NCBI GenBank assembly: GCA_002731275.1
Contig: PCBK01000080.1
Coordinates: forward strand, 113,184 to 177,183
Origin: Deltaproteobacteria bacterium
GTDB lineage: Bacteria > Myxococcota_C > UBA6777
Length of the DNA: 64,000 bases
Direction: 5' to 3'
Numbering within the stretch: position 1 is the first letter of the stretch; every line of letters starts with the position of its first letter. Below the pieces are notes generated by a model. That model was not told the DNA's origin, searched no databases, and saw nothing but the letters and a program-made list of their open reading frames with translations. The position numbers and the translations under genes were made by a program. Below, piece after piece: positions 24,510-33,429 of this stretch.

Positions 24510-24881
24510 TCACTCTGGTGGGAGGCCATATCGCGGGGAAGGGGTCATATCAGGTGCTTTTTCGACTTGTACACCCGCATCGTTTGTGTTGGATTCGTCA
24601 CCGGCATCTGTGATGGCAGGTCTCTCTGTCGGAGGGACACCATACGCAGGTGCAGTGGGTGATGCACATCCAATGGCTGCTGTTACGCCTAGAATCGCTG
24701 CTGCCATGAGTCCTTTTTTGCCCAACGAGATGGTTGGGCGATTTGCCGTTTGTGTGCCTGTGAGTGAGCTGTTGCAAAAGGGACAATCGGTTTGATGAAT
24801 GTCAACTTTGAGCCGGATGTGTTGCTTGCAAGAAGGGCACTGTGTGAGCCCCGAACGGGACACGCGTATGGTTTGTTTCAT
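24510..24881 (-). CDS. Small zinc-ribbon protein with one membrane segment
   Basis: 123 residues from ATG 24881; the frame continues upstream, but the homologous-looking start M-K-Q-T-I-R-V-S-R fits best. Residues about 12-40 form a zinc ribbon (C-P-S-C-K-Q-H then C-P-F-C). A Gly/Ala-rich hydrophobic segment (G-L-M-A-A-A-I-L-G-V-T-A-A-I-G-C) follows, then a Pro/Asp-rich tail with A-Y-G-V-P-P and R-Y-G-L-P-P motifs. I recall similar short proteins in Myxococcota genomes, but their function is unknown. Topology suggests a cytoplasmic ribbon and an exported tail. It is transcribed toward the terminator at 24465. Confidence 0.6.
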   Translation of the reverse strand: MKQTIRVSRSGLTQCPSCKQHIRLKVDIHQTDCPFCNSSLTGTQTANRPTISLGKKGLMAAAILGVTAAIGCASPTAPAYGVPPTERPAITDAGDESNTNDAGVQVEKAPDMTPSPRYGLPPE

Positions 24882-25220
24882 CGGGGATATGCTCCATGTC
24901 GAGAATGTTGTTGTATTTGTTGAGTATAGGGGAGGTTTCTTGTGAGCGCAAGAGGAGCAGGAGAGAGCCGATCGTAGGATGAAACAAACCGTATCATGCT
25001 CCCACATTAAAGGTTTCTCTTCAGGTAGGTCTGGGGATCACTTTTCTTCACTTGGGTATCTCACGACCCCTCCGGTGTTATCCTGTCAGAGCGCTGAACA
25101 GTTCGGTGTTTTCTGCTTTGGGTAGAGCGAAGATGTGTGCTACGTTGTGGGTTGTAGACGTTGTCTACACTTTTCTATAAAGAACACAAGCATGTGTCTT
25201 GCGCAAACAGGGAGTTTGGG
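24882..25220. other. 339-base divergent intergenic region
   Basis: This separates the zinc-ribbon gene (minus) from the WD40 gene (plus). It contains the palindrome and promoter at 25152-25181. Nothing else is supportable. Both strands have short open frames here, but these lack ribosome sites and look like chance. Confidence 0.4.
25152..25181 (+). promoter_or_regulatory. Candidate promoter overlapped by a 17-base palindrome, upstream of the WD40 gene
   Basis: The perfect palindrome TGTAGAC-GTT-GTCTACA occupies 25153-25169. A TTGTAG -35-like element (25152-25157) and TATAAA (25176-25181) are 18 bases apart. The predicted start near 25188 would leave a leader of about 33 bases before ATG 25221. 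A repressor bound to the palindrome would block the -35/spacer. Confidence 0.5.
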
Positions 25221-28025
25221 ATGTTCCGAGTCAGCCCAATAAGTTGGTTGGTATTGTGTTTCGGTTGCTGCAAGGAAAAAAGTGTGCGAAAGAGGGGAGG
25301 TGTCTGGAGCTTCACGAAAGGCCTGAGGAGGCGCAATCGCAAGGCCACTGCAACGACGAATGACGATGCTCGCAGTTTCAGCAACCCCCTTTACGTGCGT
25401 TTCTTTTCCCTCAACTCTTTTGTTCTCGTAACAACCTTATGTCTTGCCTCAATTCTCTCACCGGCCTGCCAATGTGAGGCGCCTCTTTGCACAAAAGATG
25501 ACAGCGCACACCAGGGGACAGACGATCCCAATGGGAAGGTCTGTACATTCGATTGTGAGTGCAATAACGACGCGTACACAGGCTCCTGTTTAAATCAGCG
25601 ATGTCGATCTACAAAAAAAACATCCTGTACAGAGGGCGCGAGTGAGTCTTGCACTCATTCAGAGACGGGGTGTGCAGGGCAACGGTTTTGCCGAAAGGGG
25701 CTAGGCGGGACGCTTGGATGGGGAGATTGTACATGTGCTGGCGAAAAAAGTGTTGAACCTCTCCCTGAGCCTTCCACTGAGCCTCAGCTCGATAGAGCTA
25801 GCGAGCCCCAAACTGACGCAGGGGAACCTCTAACTGAGCACACCCCCGAGTCGACCTGCAAAGAAGGCGAGACGAGGTCGTGTTATAGCGGACAAAAGGG
25901 ATGCGCTTTGGGCAAAGACGGCAAGTACACTTGTGTCGGTCTTTGTCGTGCGGGTACATCGACTTGTACTGCTGGTGTGTGGAGCGCCTGCCAAGGGGAG
26001 CTGACCCCCAACGCCAAAGAGCAATGTGATGGCTTTGACGATAACTGTGATGGGAGTGTCGACGAAGGTTGTGTTCAGTGCGCACCGAATACACTCGAAT
26101 ATACAATTGGTGGAGAACTGAAGGACGTGATGATCAGTCGGGATGGCTCTTTTGTTGCGGTCATTCAGGGGAACACCGTGCAGATTGTTGATCCAAATAC
26201 AGGTGAAATCAAGGCCGTGATGAGTGGTCATCTCAGTCAGATCAATGGAATTGGTTTGAGCGCCGATGGAAAACGTCTCGTGACAGGTTCGGCGGATCGG
26301 ACTGTGAAGCTATGGGACACTTCGACTGGGAATGAGGTGAAAAGTTTTGTGGGGCATCTTGGCTCCGTCGAAGCCGTCGCCTTGAGCGCTGATGGCAAGA
26401 AGATCGTGTCTGGAGCAGCTGATAAGAGCGTTCGTGTATGGGATGTCTCAACAGGGACGATATTGCAAACGTTCTCTGGTCATACTGCGACGGTCTTTGC
26501 GGTGGCGTTTTCGAGCACTGGAGAGCAAGTCCTCTCCGGCTCTGAGGATAAAACGATACGTTTGTGGAAGGCGTCAGATGGTGCTTTATTGCAAACATTT
26601 ACAGGGCACACGGACACTGTCTTGGACGTCGCATTTCGCTTTGATGACAAACAAATTGTCTCGGGCTCTGCGGATACGACGGCCGTGATATGGGAGCCCG
26701 CGACTGGAAAATCCCTTCACACATTACTCGGTCACATTGGTGGCGTGAATGATGTGGCTTGGTCGCCCAAAGGTGATTTTGTGGCGACAGCTTCTGATGG
26801 ACAGAGTGTGAGGGTGTGGGATGCGGCGACTGGAAAACAGAGCCAGATGCTCTTGGACGCCACCTTTGTCCACGGTGTGGATTGGAGTGAGGATGGAAAG
26901 TGGCTGCTCACTGCATCCCATTCAGTCCACGTGTGGTCTACGACAGGGTGGGCCTTGCAGACGACTCTTTTGCCTGCATATCCTCTCAATCTGAGCACTG
27001 GTCGATCGCTTGCGATGAATGCGAATGGGACGCTTGTGGCCGTTGGGGCACCGCAGAACGCGATCAAGCTGTGGGATGTGGACAAGAGGGTCGTGAAACA
27101 GACCTTACAGGGACACACTGGTGGTGTGACTGCGTTGGTGTTGAGTGTCGATGGAAAGTATTTGATCTCAGGAGCAGAAGATAACAAAATCCATATCTGG
27201 GATCTTGGACAGGGCAAAGTGATTCAAACACTCACTGGTCATACGGACGTGATCAACTCACTCTCACTGAGCCTGGACGGGAAGCTGTTGGCGTCTGGTT
27301 CGACAGACAAGAGTGTGAGAGTGTGGGAGGTCTCGACGGGGAAAGAGTTGCGTTCTTTTACACTGGGGGATGCGATCTACAGTGTCTCATTGAGTGAAGA
27401 TGGCAAGCGTCTGGCGGCTGGCGGTGGTGAGTTAAAGGTCTCTGTTTGGGAGGTCTCTACAGGGACATTGCTGCACACGTTTACTGGACACACGAGTATT
27501 ATTTCGAGTGTGTCGTTGGGGATCACTGGGGCATCCTTGGTGTCGGGGTCGTTTGATAAGAGTGTTCGGCTTTGGGACGTCGACAAAAAGAAGTTAGTCT
27601 TTGACTTACAGGGTCATACAAACAGTGTCCGCAGCGTCGCGCTGCAAACCCGAAGAAACATCATCGTATCGAGTTCCTTTGATAACACAGTGAAGATATG
27701 GGACAGCGCGACAGGTAAGTTGCGTTTCACACTGCGCGGTCATGTGAGCGGTGTGAGGCGTGTCTCACTCAGCGGTGGTGGCGGCGTACTGGCGTCGACT
27801 TCTGATGATGGTGCGATTAAGATTTGGCGATGTGCTTGCAACGCTGGTGACAAAGGAGCCTGTTACACGGGGCTCGTTGGCTCGTCGAACCAAGGGATAT
27901 GCAAAGCTGGACAACAAACCTGTTTGTCGAGTGGCAAGTGGGGGGCGTGTGCAGGTCAAATGACGCCTCTCTTCGAGCAAAAGAACCAAAAAGATGACGA
28001 TTGTAACGGGCTTGTTGACGATTGA
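25221..28025 (+). CDS. Exported WD40 protein with two seven-bladed propellers and MopE-like motifs
   Basis: ATG 25221 (934 residues) has GGGAG 6 bases upstream and lies just after the candidate promoter. A GTG at 25395 would instead begin a classical lipoprotein signal (V-L-V-T-T-L-C-L-A-S-I-L-S-P-A-C), so the true start is uncertain. After the signal come cysteine-rich segments, one MopE-like motif (C-D-G-F-D-D-N-C-D-G), then 14 WD40 repeats (G-H ... V-x-x-V-A-x-S-x-D-G ... S-G-S-x-D-x-x-V-x-x-W-D), and a final MopE-like D-D-D-C-N-G-L-V-D-D. Fourteen repeats fit two seven-bladed propellers. WD40 propellers are usually cytoplasmic scaffolds, so an exported one is notable. It probably mediates protein binding at the cell surface. 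Confidence 0.82.
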   Translation: MFRVSPISWLVLCFGCCKEKSVRKRGGVWSFTKGLRRRNRKATATTNDDARSFSNPLYVRFFSLNSFVLVTTLCLASILSPACQCEAPLCTKDDSAHQGTDDPNGKVCTFDCECNNDAYTGSCLNQRCRSTKKTSCTEGASESCTHSETGCAGQRFCRKGLGGTLGWGDCTCAGEKSVEPLPEPSTEPQLDRASEPQTDAGEPLTEHTPESTCKEGETRSCYSGQKGCALGKDGKYTCVGLCRAGTSTCTAGVWSACQGELTPNAKEQCDGFDDNCDGSVDEGCVQCAPNTLEYTIGGELKDVMISRDGSFVAVIQGNTVQIVDPNTGEIKAVMSGHLSQINGIGLSADGKRLVTGSADRTVKLWDTSTGNEVKSFVGHLGSVEAVALSADGKKIVSGAADKSVRVWDVSTGTILQTFSGHTATVFAVAFSSTGEQVLSGSEDKTIRLWKASDGALLQTFTGHTDTVLDVAFRFDDKQIVSGSADTTAVIWEPATGKSLHTLLGHIGGVNDVAWSPKGDFVATASDGQSVRVWDAATGKQSQMLLDATFVHGVDWSEDGKWLLTASHSVHVWSTTGWALQTTLLPAYPLNLSTGRSLAMNANGTLVAVGAPQNAIKLWDVDKRVVKQTLQGHTGGVTALVLSVDGKYLISGAEDNKIHIWDLGQGKVIQTLTGHTDVINSLSLSLDGKLLASGSTDKSVRVWEVSTGKELRSFTLGDAIYSVSLSEDGKRLAAGGGELKVSVWEVSTGTLLHTFTGHTSIISSVSLGITGASLVSGSFDKSVRLWDVDKKKLVFDLQGHTNSVRSVALQTRRNIIVSSSFDNTVKIWDSATGKLRFTLRGHVSGVRRVSLSGGGGVLASTSDDGAIKIWRCACNAGDKGACYTGLVGSSNQGICKAGQQTCLSSGKWGACAGQMTPLFEQKNQKDDDCNGLVDD

Positions 28026-28120
28026 AGTGTAGAACAATTTGGTATGTATATTTGCCCAAAGCAACCACTTTATGGGCATGATGATTGTCTCGATGAGTGA
28101 ATGTGTCGTTTTTGTAACGA

Positions 28121-28244
28121 TTTGAAGTCAAAGAGTTTTCATCGTTGTGGTTGTGTGTGTCTTGCGGTACGATCGCGTCTGTTGATCGTACTTTCAACTT
28201 GCTTCCAAAAACGACTTTTGGAAGCGATTACGAAGGCTAAAGCC
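28121..28244 (+). promoter_or_regulatory. Series of inverted repeats in the leader of the VWA/MopE gene
   Basis: Four elements lie in a row: TTTGA-AG-TCAAA (28121-28132), GTACGATC/GATCGTAC around 9 bases (28167-28191), GCTTCCAAAA/TTTTGGAAGC around 5 bases (28201-28225), and GGCT-AA-AGCC (28235-28244). The 10-base stem is perfect. The last element ends 13 bases before ATG 28258, whose ribosome site is poor. They could be operators or a structured 5' leader. No known riboswitch consensus fits. Confidence 0.5.
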
Positions 28245-28257
28245 AACGGGGTGTCAC

Positions 28258-31200
28258 ATGGACGGAACATTTAGGAAGCAGTGGGTTCAATATCGAACCC
28301 GGCGCAAAAGGAACGGAGCTGCCTTTGCCACATGGAAACTCTTTGCGATGGGTTTTCTGGTTGGGGCGTTACCGGTCTTTTCTCTCGGTATGCAGGAAGC
28401 TGCAGCGGCTTGTGAAAAGCCGAACTTACTCTTTGTACTCGATAAGTCCGGTAGTATGTTGCAAAACAACAAGTGGACACAGGCCAAGCAGGGGATCACA
28501 TCGGCGACCAATTCATACGGCTCGAAGATCCAGTTTGGACTGGAGACCTTCTCGACCAATGCGAGCATTAATGCAGGGATTCCATCGACACCCTCAGTGA
28601 TTCAAACTGCTCTCAATGGGATCACGCCTGCAGGTGACACCTATATGGTCAAGGCTGTAAACACTGCACGCGCTCACCTTGAGACCGTCCTAAAAGCCGA
28701 CCCTGTGAATCTAAGGCCTACCAATCTTTTGTTCATCACAGATGGTGCACCAACAGATAAATGTCCTACAACTGAAGTGAACGCCCTGCGCAGCTTGAAG
28801 ATCACGAAGGGCGGAAAAACATACACTTATGACATCAAAACCTATGTCTTAGGGTTTGGTGCACAAGCCGATCCTCGTTGCCTGAATAACCTTGCTGTTG
28901 CAGGTGGTACAGCCCTCTCTGGCACGTTGAAATATTATCTCGCGACCGACCTCGCGACCCTCACCTCTGCAATCAGCAAGATCTCGAACACTGCGACCAA
29001 AGAGATCTGTAACGGTCTCGATGATGACTGTGATGGCTCTGTGGACGAAGACTTTGCCAACAAAGGTAACACGTGCTCTGCAGGACGAGGGGAATGTAAA
29101 GCCTCCGGAAAGTACGTCTGTAACACTGCCGGTACAGGTGTCACCTGTGACGCCAAGCCAAAAGCACCTTCTACTGAAACATGCGACGGAAAAGACAACG
29201 ATTGTGATGGACAAGTCGATGAAGATTTTTCCAACAAAGGTAAAACGTGTGCCGTGGGTAAAGGGGATTGTCGTCGGACTTCGAAGTACCAATGTAAATC
29301 GGATGGTAGCGCCCTCGAATGTCCTGCCACACCTGGCACGCCAAAAGCCGAAACGTGCGATAACAAAGATAATGACTGCGATGGATATATCGACAACGCA
29401 GCTGGTAATAATAAACACTATACACTCGGGCAGGCATGTACGACCGCTTGCGGAAAAGGAACACAGACCTGTAATCGAGGCAACTGGGGAGCCTGTTCGA
29501 CGGCACCAAAAACGGACGTTTGCGATGGAAAAGATAACGACTGTGATGGGAAAGTCGATAACAAAGCCGGTACAAGTAATCCCCTCACGAAGTCCTGTAA
29601 AAAAGGTCTTTGTAATGGAACGCAAACCTGTTCGTCTGGAGCCTGGGCAAGCTGTCAACCCACGACACCTGCGACGAGTGAGATCTGTAACAACAAAGAT
29701 GATGACTGTGATGGCTCCGTTGATGAATCACTGACGCAAGCCTGTAGCACCAAGTGCGGTAGCGGAACAGAGCGTTGTAGCGCCGGACAATGGGTGAGCT
29801 GTACTGCCCCCAAACCTGTCTCTGAGACATGCGACGGAAAAGACAATGACTGTGACGGTAAGATCGATAATATTTCGGGAACAGGCAATCCTCTCTCTCG
29901 TGGTTGCAAGGCTGGACGCTGCTCCGGTACGCAAGTCTGTTCTTCTGGAGCCTGGGCTATGTGTAAGCCCAACTCGGCGCCTACAGCCGAGACTTGCAAC
30001 AGAAAAGACGATGACTGCGATGGTTATCTCGACAACGCAAAAGGCGTCAACAAACACTACACACTGACACAAGCCTGTACGACAGCCTGCGGAAAAGGCA
30101 CACAGACGTGTCGATACGGAAACTGGGGCGCGTGCTCAACGGCTCCACGTACAGACGTTTGTAACGGAAAAGATGACGACTGTGATGGGAAGATTGATAA
30201 CATTCGCAACTCAAGCAACCCCCTCAAGAGAAATTGTACCCAAGGACGTTGCGCCGGAACGCAGATCTGTAAAACGGGTGTGTGGCAATCATGTTCACCA
30301 AACACCGCGCCAACAGCCGAAGTGTGTAACAACAAAGATGACGACTGTGATGGCTCCATCGATGAAGGGCTAACACAAGCCTGTAGCACCAAGTGTGGTA
30401 GTGGAACAGAGCGTTGCAGCGCCGGACAATGGGTGAGCTGTACTGCCCCCAAACCTGTCACTGAGACATGCGATGGAAAAGACAATGACTGTGACGGTAA
30501 AGTCGATAACGTCGCAGGGACATCAAATGACCTCTCTCGCTCCTGTCGCAAAGGTCGGTGTTATGGAAAGCAGTCCTGTCAATCTGGTTCTTGGGCTGCC
30601 TGTCAACCCAATCCTCCTCCAACGGCTGAAGTGTGTAACAACAAAGATGACGATTGTGATGGCTATCTCGATAACGACTCCGGTGTGAAGCGCGACTACT
30701 CTCTGACACAACCATGCTCTACCATCTGTGGCGCAGGGACACAGACATGTCGTAGTGGGAAGTGGAGAACGTGTTCTTCTGCACCGAAGACCGAATCTTG
30801 CAATGGTAAAGACGACGACTGTGACGGCCAAATTGATAACAAGGCGAACACCGCAGATGCCCTGACAAGAGGTTGTTCTGCTGGTAAATGTGCAGGCACA
30901 CAAGCGTGCGCTTCGGGGAAATGGGGAACGTGTCAGGCCAACTCCACACCCAAACCAGAGACCTGTAACAAGCTCGATGACGACTGTGATGGTTATATCG
31001 ATAACGCCAGCGGTCAAAAGAAGAGCAACACACTCACACAATCTTGTACCACCGCATGTGGGACGGGGTCGCAAACGTGTAACTCCGGTAAGTGGGGGAC
31101 GTGTTCGACTGCACCCAAGACCGAAACCTGTAACGGAAAAGATGACGATTGTGACGGTCAAATCGATAATGTCGCGAACTCAAACAACCCCCTCACGAAG

Positions 31201-33417
31201 AACTGCTCAGTAGGACGTTGTGCAGGAACACAGGCCTGTCAAATCGGTAAGTGGGATACATGTAAGCCCAAAACACCCCCGACTGCCGAGACGTGTAACA
31301 GAAAAGATGATGACTGTGATGGTTACATCGACAACGCTCCAGGAACCAAGAAACACTACACACTGACACAAGCCTGTACCACTGTGTGTGGAAAGGGGAC
31401 AGAGACCTGTCGTAGTGGGAAGTGGCGTAATTGTACCTCTGCACCCAAGACTGAGACGTGTAACGGAAAAGATGATGATTGTGACGGTAAGATTGATGAA
31501 ACCTGGAAAGCATGGCTTGGGCCACCTGCTCGTGCCTGCAAAAAAGACTGTACAACAGGTGTCTACCAGTGTCGTTCCGATGGAAAAGGCGTTGTCTGTG
31601 GTGCGCCAGGAAAACGCTCTGAGATTTGTAACGACAAAGACGACGACTGTGACGGCAAGATTGACGAAAACTGGTCCAAGAAGCTCCAGATCTGCTTTGC
31701 GGGCTCAGGAGCATGTCAAAAGACCGGTCTCTTCGTCTGCCGTCCTGATGGAAAGAATGTTGAGTGTTCTGTGAAGGCTCCCGACACTCCCTCCGCTGAA
31801 GTGTGTGACGGAATTGATAACGACTGTGACGGACGTACGGACGAAAATATCACGCGGCCCTGTAAAACCAATTGTGGTACAGGTGTCGAGACCTGTCAGG
31901 AAGGTACATGGTCAAAATGTGCCGGCGCGAAACAACCTGAACCCGAAAAGTGCGACAACAAAGACAACGATTGTAACGGTAAAGTCGATGACCTCGTTCG
32001 TCCATGTCAGACCAAGTGTGGCAAAGGGACAGAAGCTTGTGTCGCTGGGAAGTGGCAAACTTGTTCGGCTTCCGCACCCACCACCGAAAGTTGTAACGGA
32101 AAAGATGACGACTGTGATGGTCAAATCGACGAAAACCTCAAACAAGACTGTAGCACCGCTTGTGGTAAAGGCACTGAGCAGTGTCTTAATGGGAAGTGGG
32201 TCTTCTGTGATGCGACACAACCCGAAAAAGAGATCTGCGACAACAAAGACAACGACTGTAACGGCGAAGTCGACGAACTTGGACCCAAACAGTGTTCAGG
32301 GGCTTGTGGAACAGGGACCGCAAATTGTATCGATGGGAAATGGACAGGTTGCTCTGGTCCCCAACCCGAACCTGAGATCTGTGATGGTAAAGACAACGAT
32401 TGTAACGGGAAGATCGATGACGGTCTTGAGCGTCTTTGTCGGACCGCTTGTGGAGAAGGTACAGAGGTCTGTGAGAATGGTGCGTGGGGAATTTGTTCTG
32501 CTCCACGTGCTGGTGCCGAAGCCTGTGATGGTAAAGACAACGATTGTGACGGAAAAGTCGATAACGATGCCCAATGTCCTGTTGGATATACTTGTCGTCT
32601 CTCTGCTTGTCGATTGGACTGTCGTGGTGGCGAGTGCCCCGGTGGTATGCGCTGTGTCAACGGCTCATGTCTCTCCAACGACCCCTGTCAGGGCGTGAAG
32701 TGTGTCGATGGATACTTCTGTAAAAACGATAAGTGTGTGGACAAGTGTGAGACGCTTCAATGTCCTGACGATCAGGTCTGTGTCAAAGGCGCATGTTACG
32801 AGAAAAATTGCTACGCCTATGGCTGTCCAACGGGTGAGCGTTGTGTCTCTGGTAAGTGTGAAGTCGACCCCTGTGTAGGCGCGAGCTGTACTGCGAACCA
32901 ATATTGTAGTGATGGCAATTGTGTCGACATATGTCAGGCAAGCTGTCCAGAAGGCCAACGTTGTGTCGATAACAAATGTGAAGATGACCCCTGTGGTAGC
33001 GTGACTTGCAACGACGGAGATATCTGTGTGGATGGCAAGTGCGAAACCAACCAGTGTAAAGACGTGACTTGTCCTGGAGGGCGGATTTGTGTGGATGGAA
33101 CGTGTGAGCACGATCCTTGTTTCAACATCAAATGTCCACTCGGTTCACAATGTAAAGCAGGGAAGTGTATCTTGCCGCCGATCCCATCCAATCCCGAGTT
33201 TGTCGATGAAAATGTTATCGGCGAGATCCTCGATTACGACGCAGGGATTTTGGAGATCAATCGCTCGGATGGTGGATTCCAAGAGAGAATTATCCGTAAG
33301 CAGGTGCCCGGAGGATGTGGGTGTACGACTGACAACGATAAAATGCCCGTTGAGATCTTCTTGTTTGCGTTGGTGGTGATGTTTGCTGCGGGAGTCAGAC
33401 GACAGCGCCGTCCGTGA
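28258..33417 (+). CDS. Giant surface protein: VWA domain, 23 MopE-like repeats, cysteine-rich modules, MYXO-CTERM-like tail
   Basis: 1719 residues. A signal peptide with a long basic n-region ends near Q-E-A-A-A-A. A VWA domain follows (L-L-F-V-L-D-K-S-G-S-M, a MIDAS motif, and F-I-T-D-G-A-P). From residue about 249 to about 1437 there are 23 copies of a roughly 50-residue unit centred on C-(D/N)-x-K-D-x-D-C-D-G-x-(I/V)-D. Each unit also holds a C-x-x-G ... G-x-W-x-x-C segment. Residues about 1440-1660 are repeated C-x-x-G-x-x-C-x-x-x-x-C modules. The end reads G-G-C-G-C, a hydrophobic segment and R-R-Q-R-R-P, matching the MYXO-CTERM sorting pattern (Cys, membrane segment, Arg cluster). It is probably an extended, metal-binding surface fibre. 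MopE itself is a copper-binding secreted protein in Methylococcus; binding here is inference. Confidence 0.88.
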   Translation: MDGTFRKQWVQYRTRRKRNGAAFATWKLFAMGFLVGALPVFSLGMQEAAAACEKPNLLFVLDKSGSMLQNNKWTQAKQGITSATNSYGSKIQFGLETFSTNASINAGIPSTPSVIQTALNGITPAGDTYMVKAVNTARAHLETVLKADPVNLRPTNLLFITDGAPTDKCPTTEVNALRSLKITKGGKTYTYDIKTYVLGFGAQADPRCLNNLAVAGGTALSGTLKYYLATDLATLTSAISKISNTATKEICNGLDDDCDGSVDEDFANKGNTCSAGRGECKASGKYVCNTAGTGVTCDAKPKAPSTETCDGKDNDCDGQVDEDFSNKGKTCAVGKGDCRRTSKYQCKSDGSALECPATPGTPKAETCDNKDNDCDGYIDNAAGNNKHYTLGQACTTACGKGTQTCNRGNWGACSTAPKTDVCDGKDNDCDGKVDNKAGTSNPLTKSCKKGLCNGTQTCSSGAWASCQPTTPATSEICNNKDDDCDGSVDESLTQACSTKCGSGTERCSAGQWVSCTAPKPVSETCDGKDNDCDGKIDNISGTGNPLSRGCKAGRCSGTQVCSSGAWAMCKPNSAPTAETCNRKDDDCDGYLDNAKGVNKHYTLTQACTTACGKGTQTCRYGNWGACSTAPRTDVCNGKDDDCDGKIDNIRNSSNPLKRNCTQGRCAGTQICKTGVWQSCSPNTAPTAEVCNNKDDDCDGSIDEGLTQACSTKCGSGTERCSAGQWVSCTAPKPVTETCDGKDNDCDGKVDNVAGTSNDLSRSCRKGRCYGKQSCQSGSWAACQPNPPPTAEVCNNKDDDCDGYLDNDSGVKRDYSLTQPCSTICGAGTQTCRSGKWRTCSSAPKTESCNGKDDDCDGQIDNKANTADALTRGCSAGKCAGTQACASGKWGTCQANSTPKPETCNKLDDDCDGYIDNASGQKKSNTLTQSCTTACGTGSQTCNSGKWGTCSTAPKTETCNGKDDDCDGQIDNVANSNNPLTKNCSVGRCAGTQACQIGKWDTCKPKTPPTAETCNRKDDDCDGYIDNAPGTKKHYTLTQACTTVCGKGTETCRSGKWRNCTSAPKTETCNGKDDDCDGKIDETWKAWLGPPARACKKDCTTGVYQCRSDGKGVVCGAPGKRSEICNDKDDDCDGKIDENWSKKLQICFAGSGACQKTGLFVCRPDGKNVECSVKAPDTPSAEVCDGIDNDCDGRTDENITRPCKTNCGTGVETCQEGTWSKCAGAKQPEPEKCDNKDNDCNGKVDDLVRPCQTKCGKGTEACVAGKWQTCSASAPTTESCNGKDDDCDGQIDENLKQDCSTACGKGTEQCLNGKWVFCDATQPEKEICDNKDNDCNGEVDELGPKQCSGACGTGTANCIDGKWTGCSGPQPEPEICDGKDNDCNGKIDDGLERLCRTACGEGTEVCENGAWGICSAPRAGAEACDGKDNDCDGKVDNDAQCPVGYTCRLSACRLDCRGGECPGGMRCVNGSCLSNDPCQGVKCVDGYFCKNDKCVDKCETLQCPDDQVCVKGACYEKNCYAYGCPTGERCVSGKCEVDPCVGASCTANQYCSDGNCVDICQASCPEGQRCVDNKCEDDPCGSVTCNDGDICVDGKCETNQCKDVTCPGGRICVDGTCEHDPCFNIKCPLGSQCKAGKCILPPIPSNPEFVDENVIGEILDYDAGILEINRSDGGFQERIIRKQVPGGCGCTTDNDKMPVEIFLFALVVMFAAGVRRQRRP
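29002..32575 (+). repeat. Tandem array of 23 MopE-type coding repeats with a 639-base higher-order period
   Basis: The repeat unit is about 150 bases. A larger unit of 639 bases (213 residues, four MopE units) is visible: the block starting at 29731 recurs at 30370 with only about nine differences over roughly 140 bases by eye. This indicates recent expansion by unequal recombination inside the coding sequence. Confidence 0.8.
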
Positions 33418-33429
33418 AGGTCGGGATGA

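Noticed and set aside
28849..29658. 269-codon open frame on the minus strand opposite the MopE repeats (others at 29171-29575 and 30523-31161).
   Set aside because: They mirror the strongly biased repeat codons of the plus-strand gene, repeat with the same period, and have no ribosome sites.
29002..32575. Regularly spaced short repeats resembling a CRISPR array.
   Set aside because: The repeats are protein-coding, diverge at third positions and keep reading frame; no cas genes are near.
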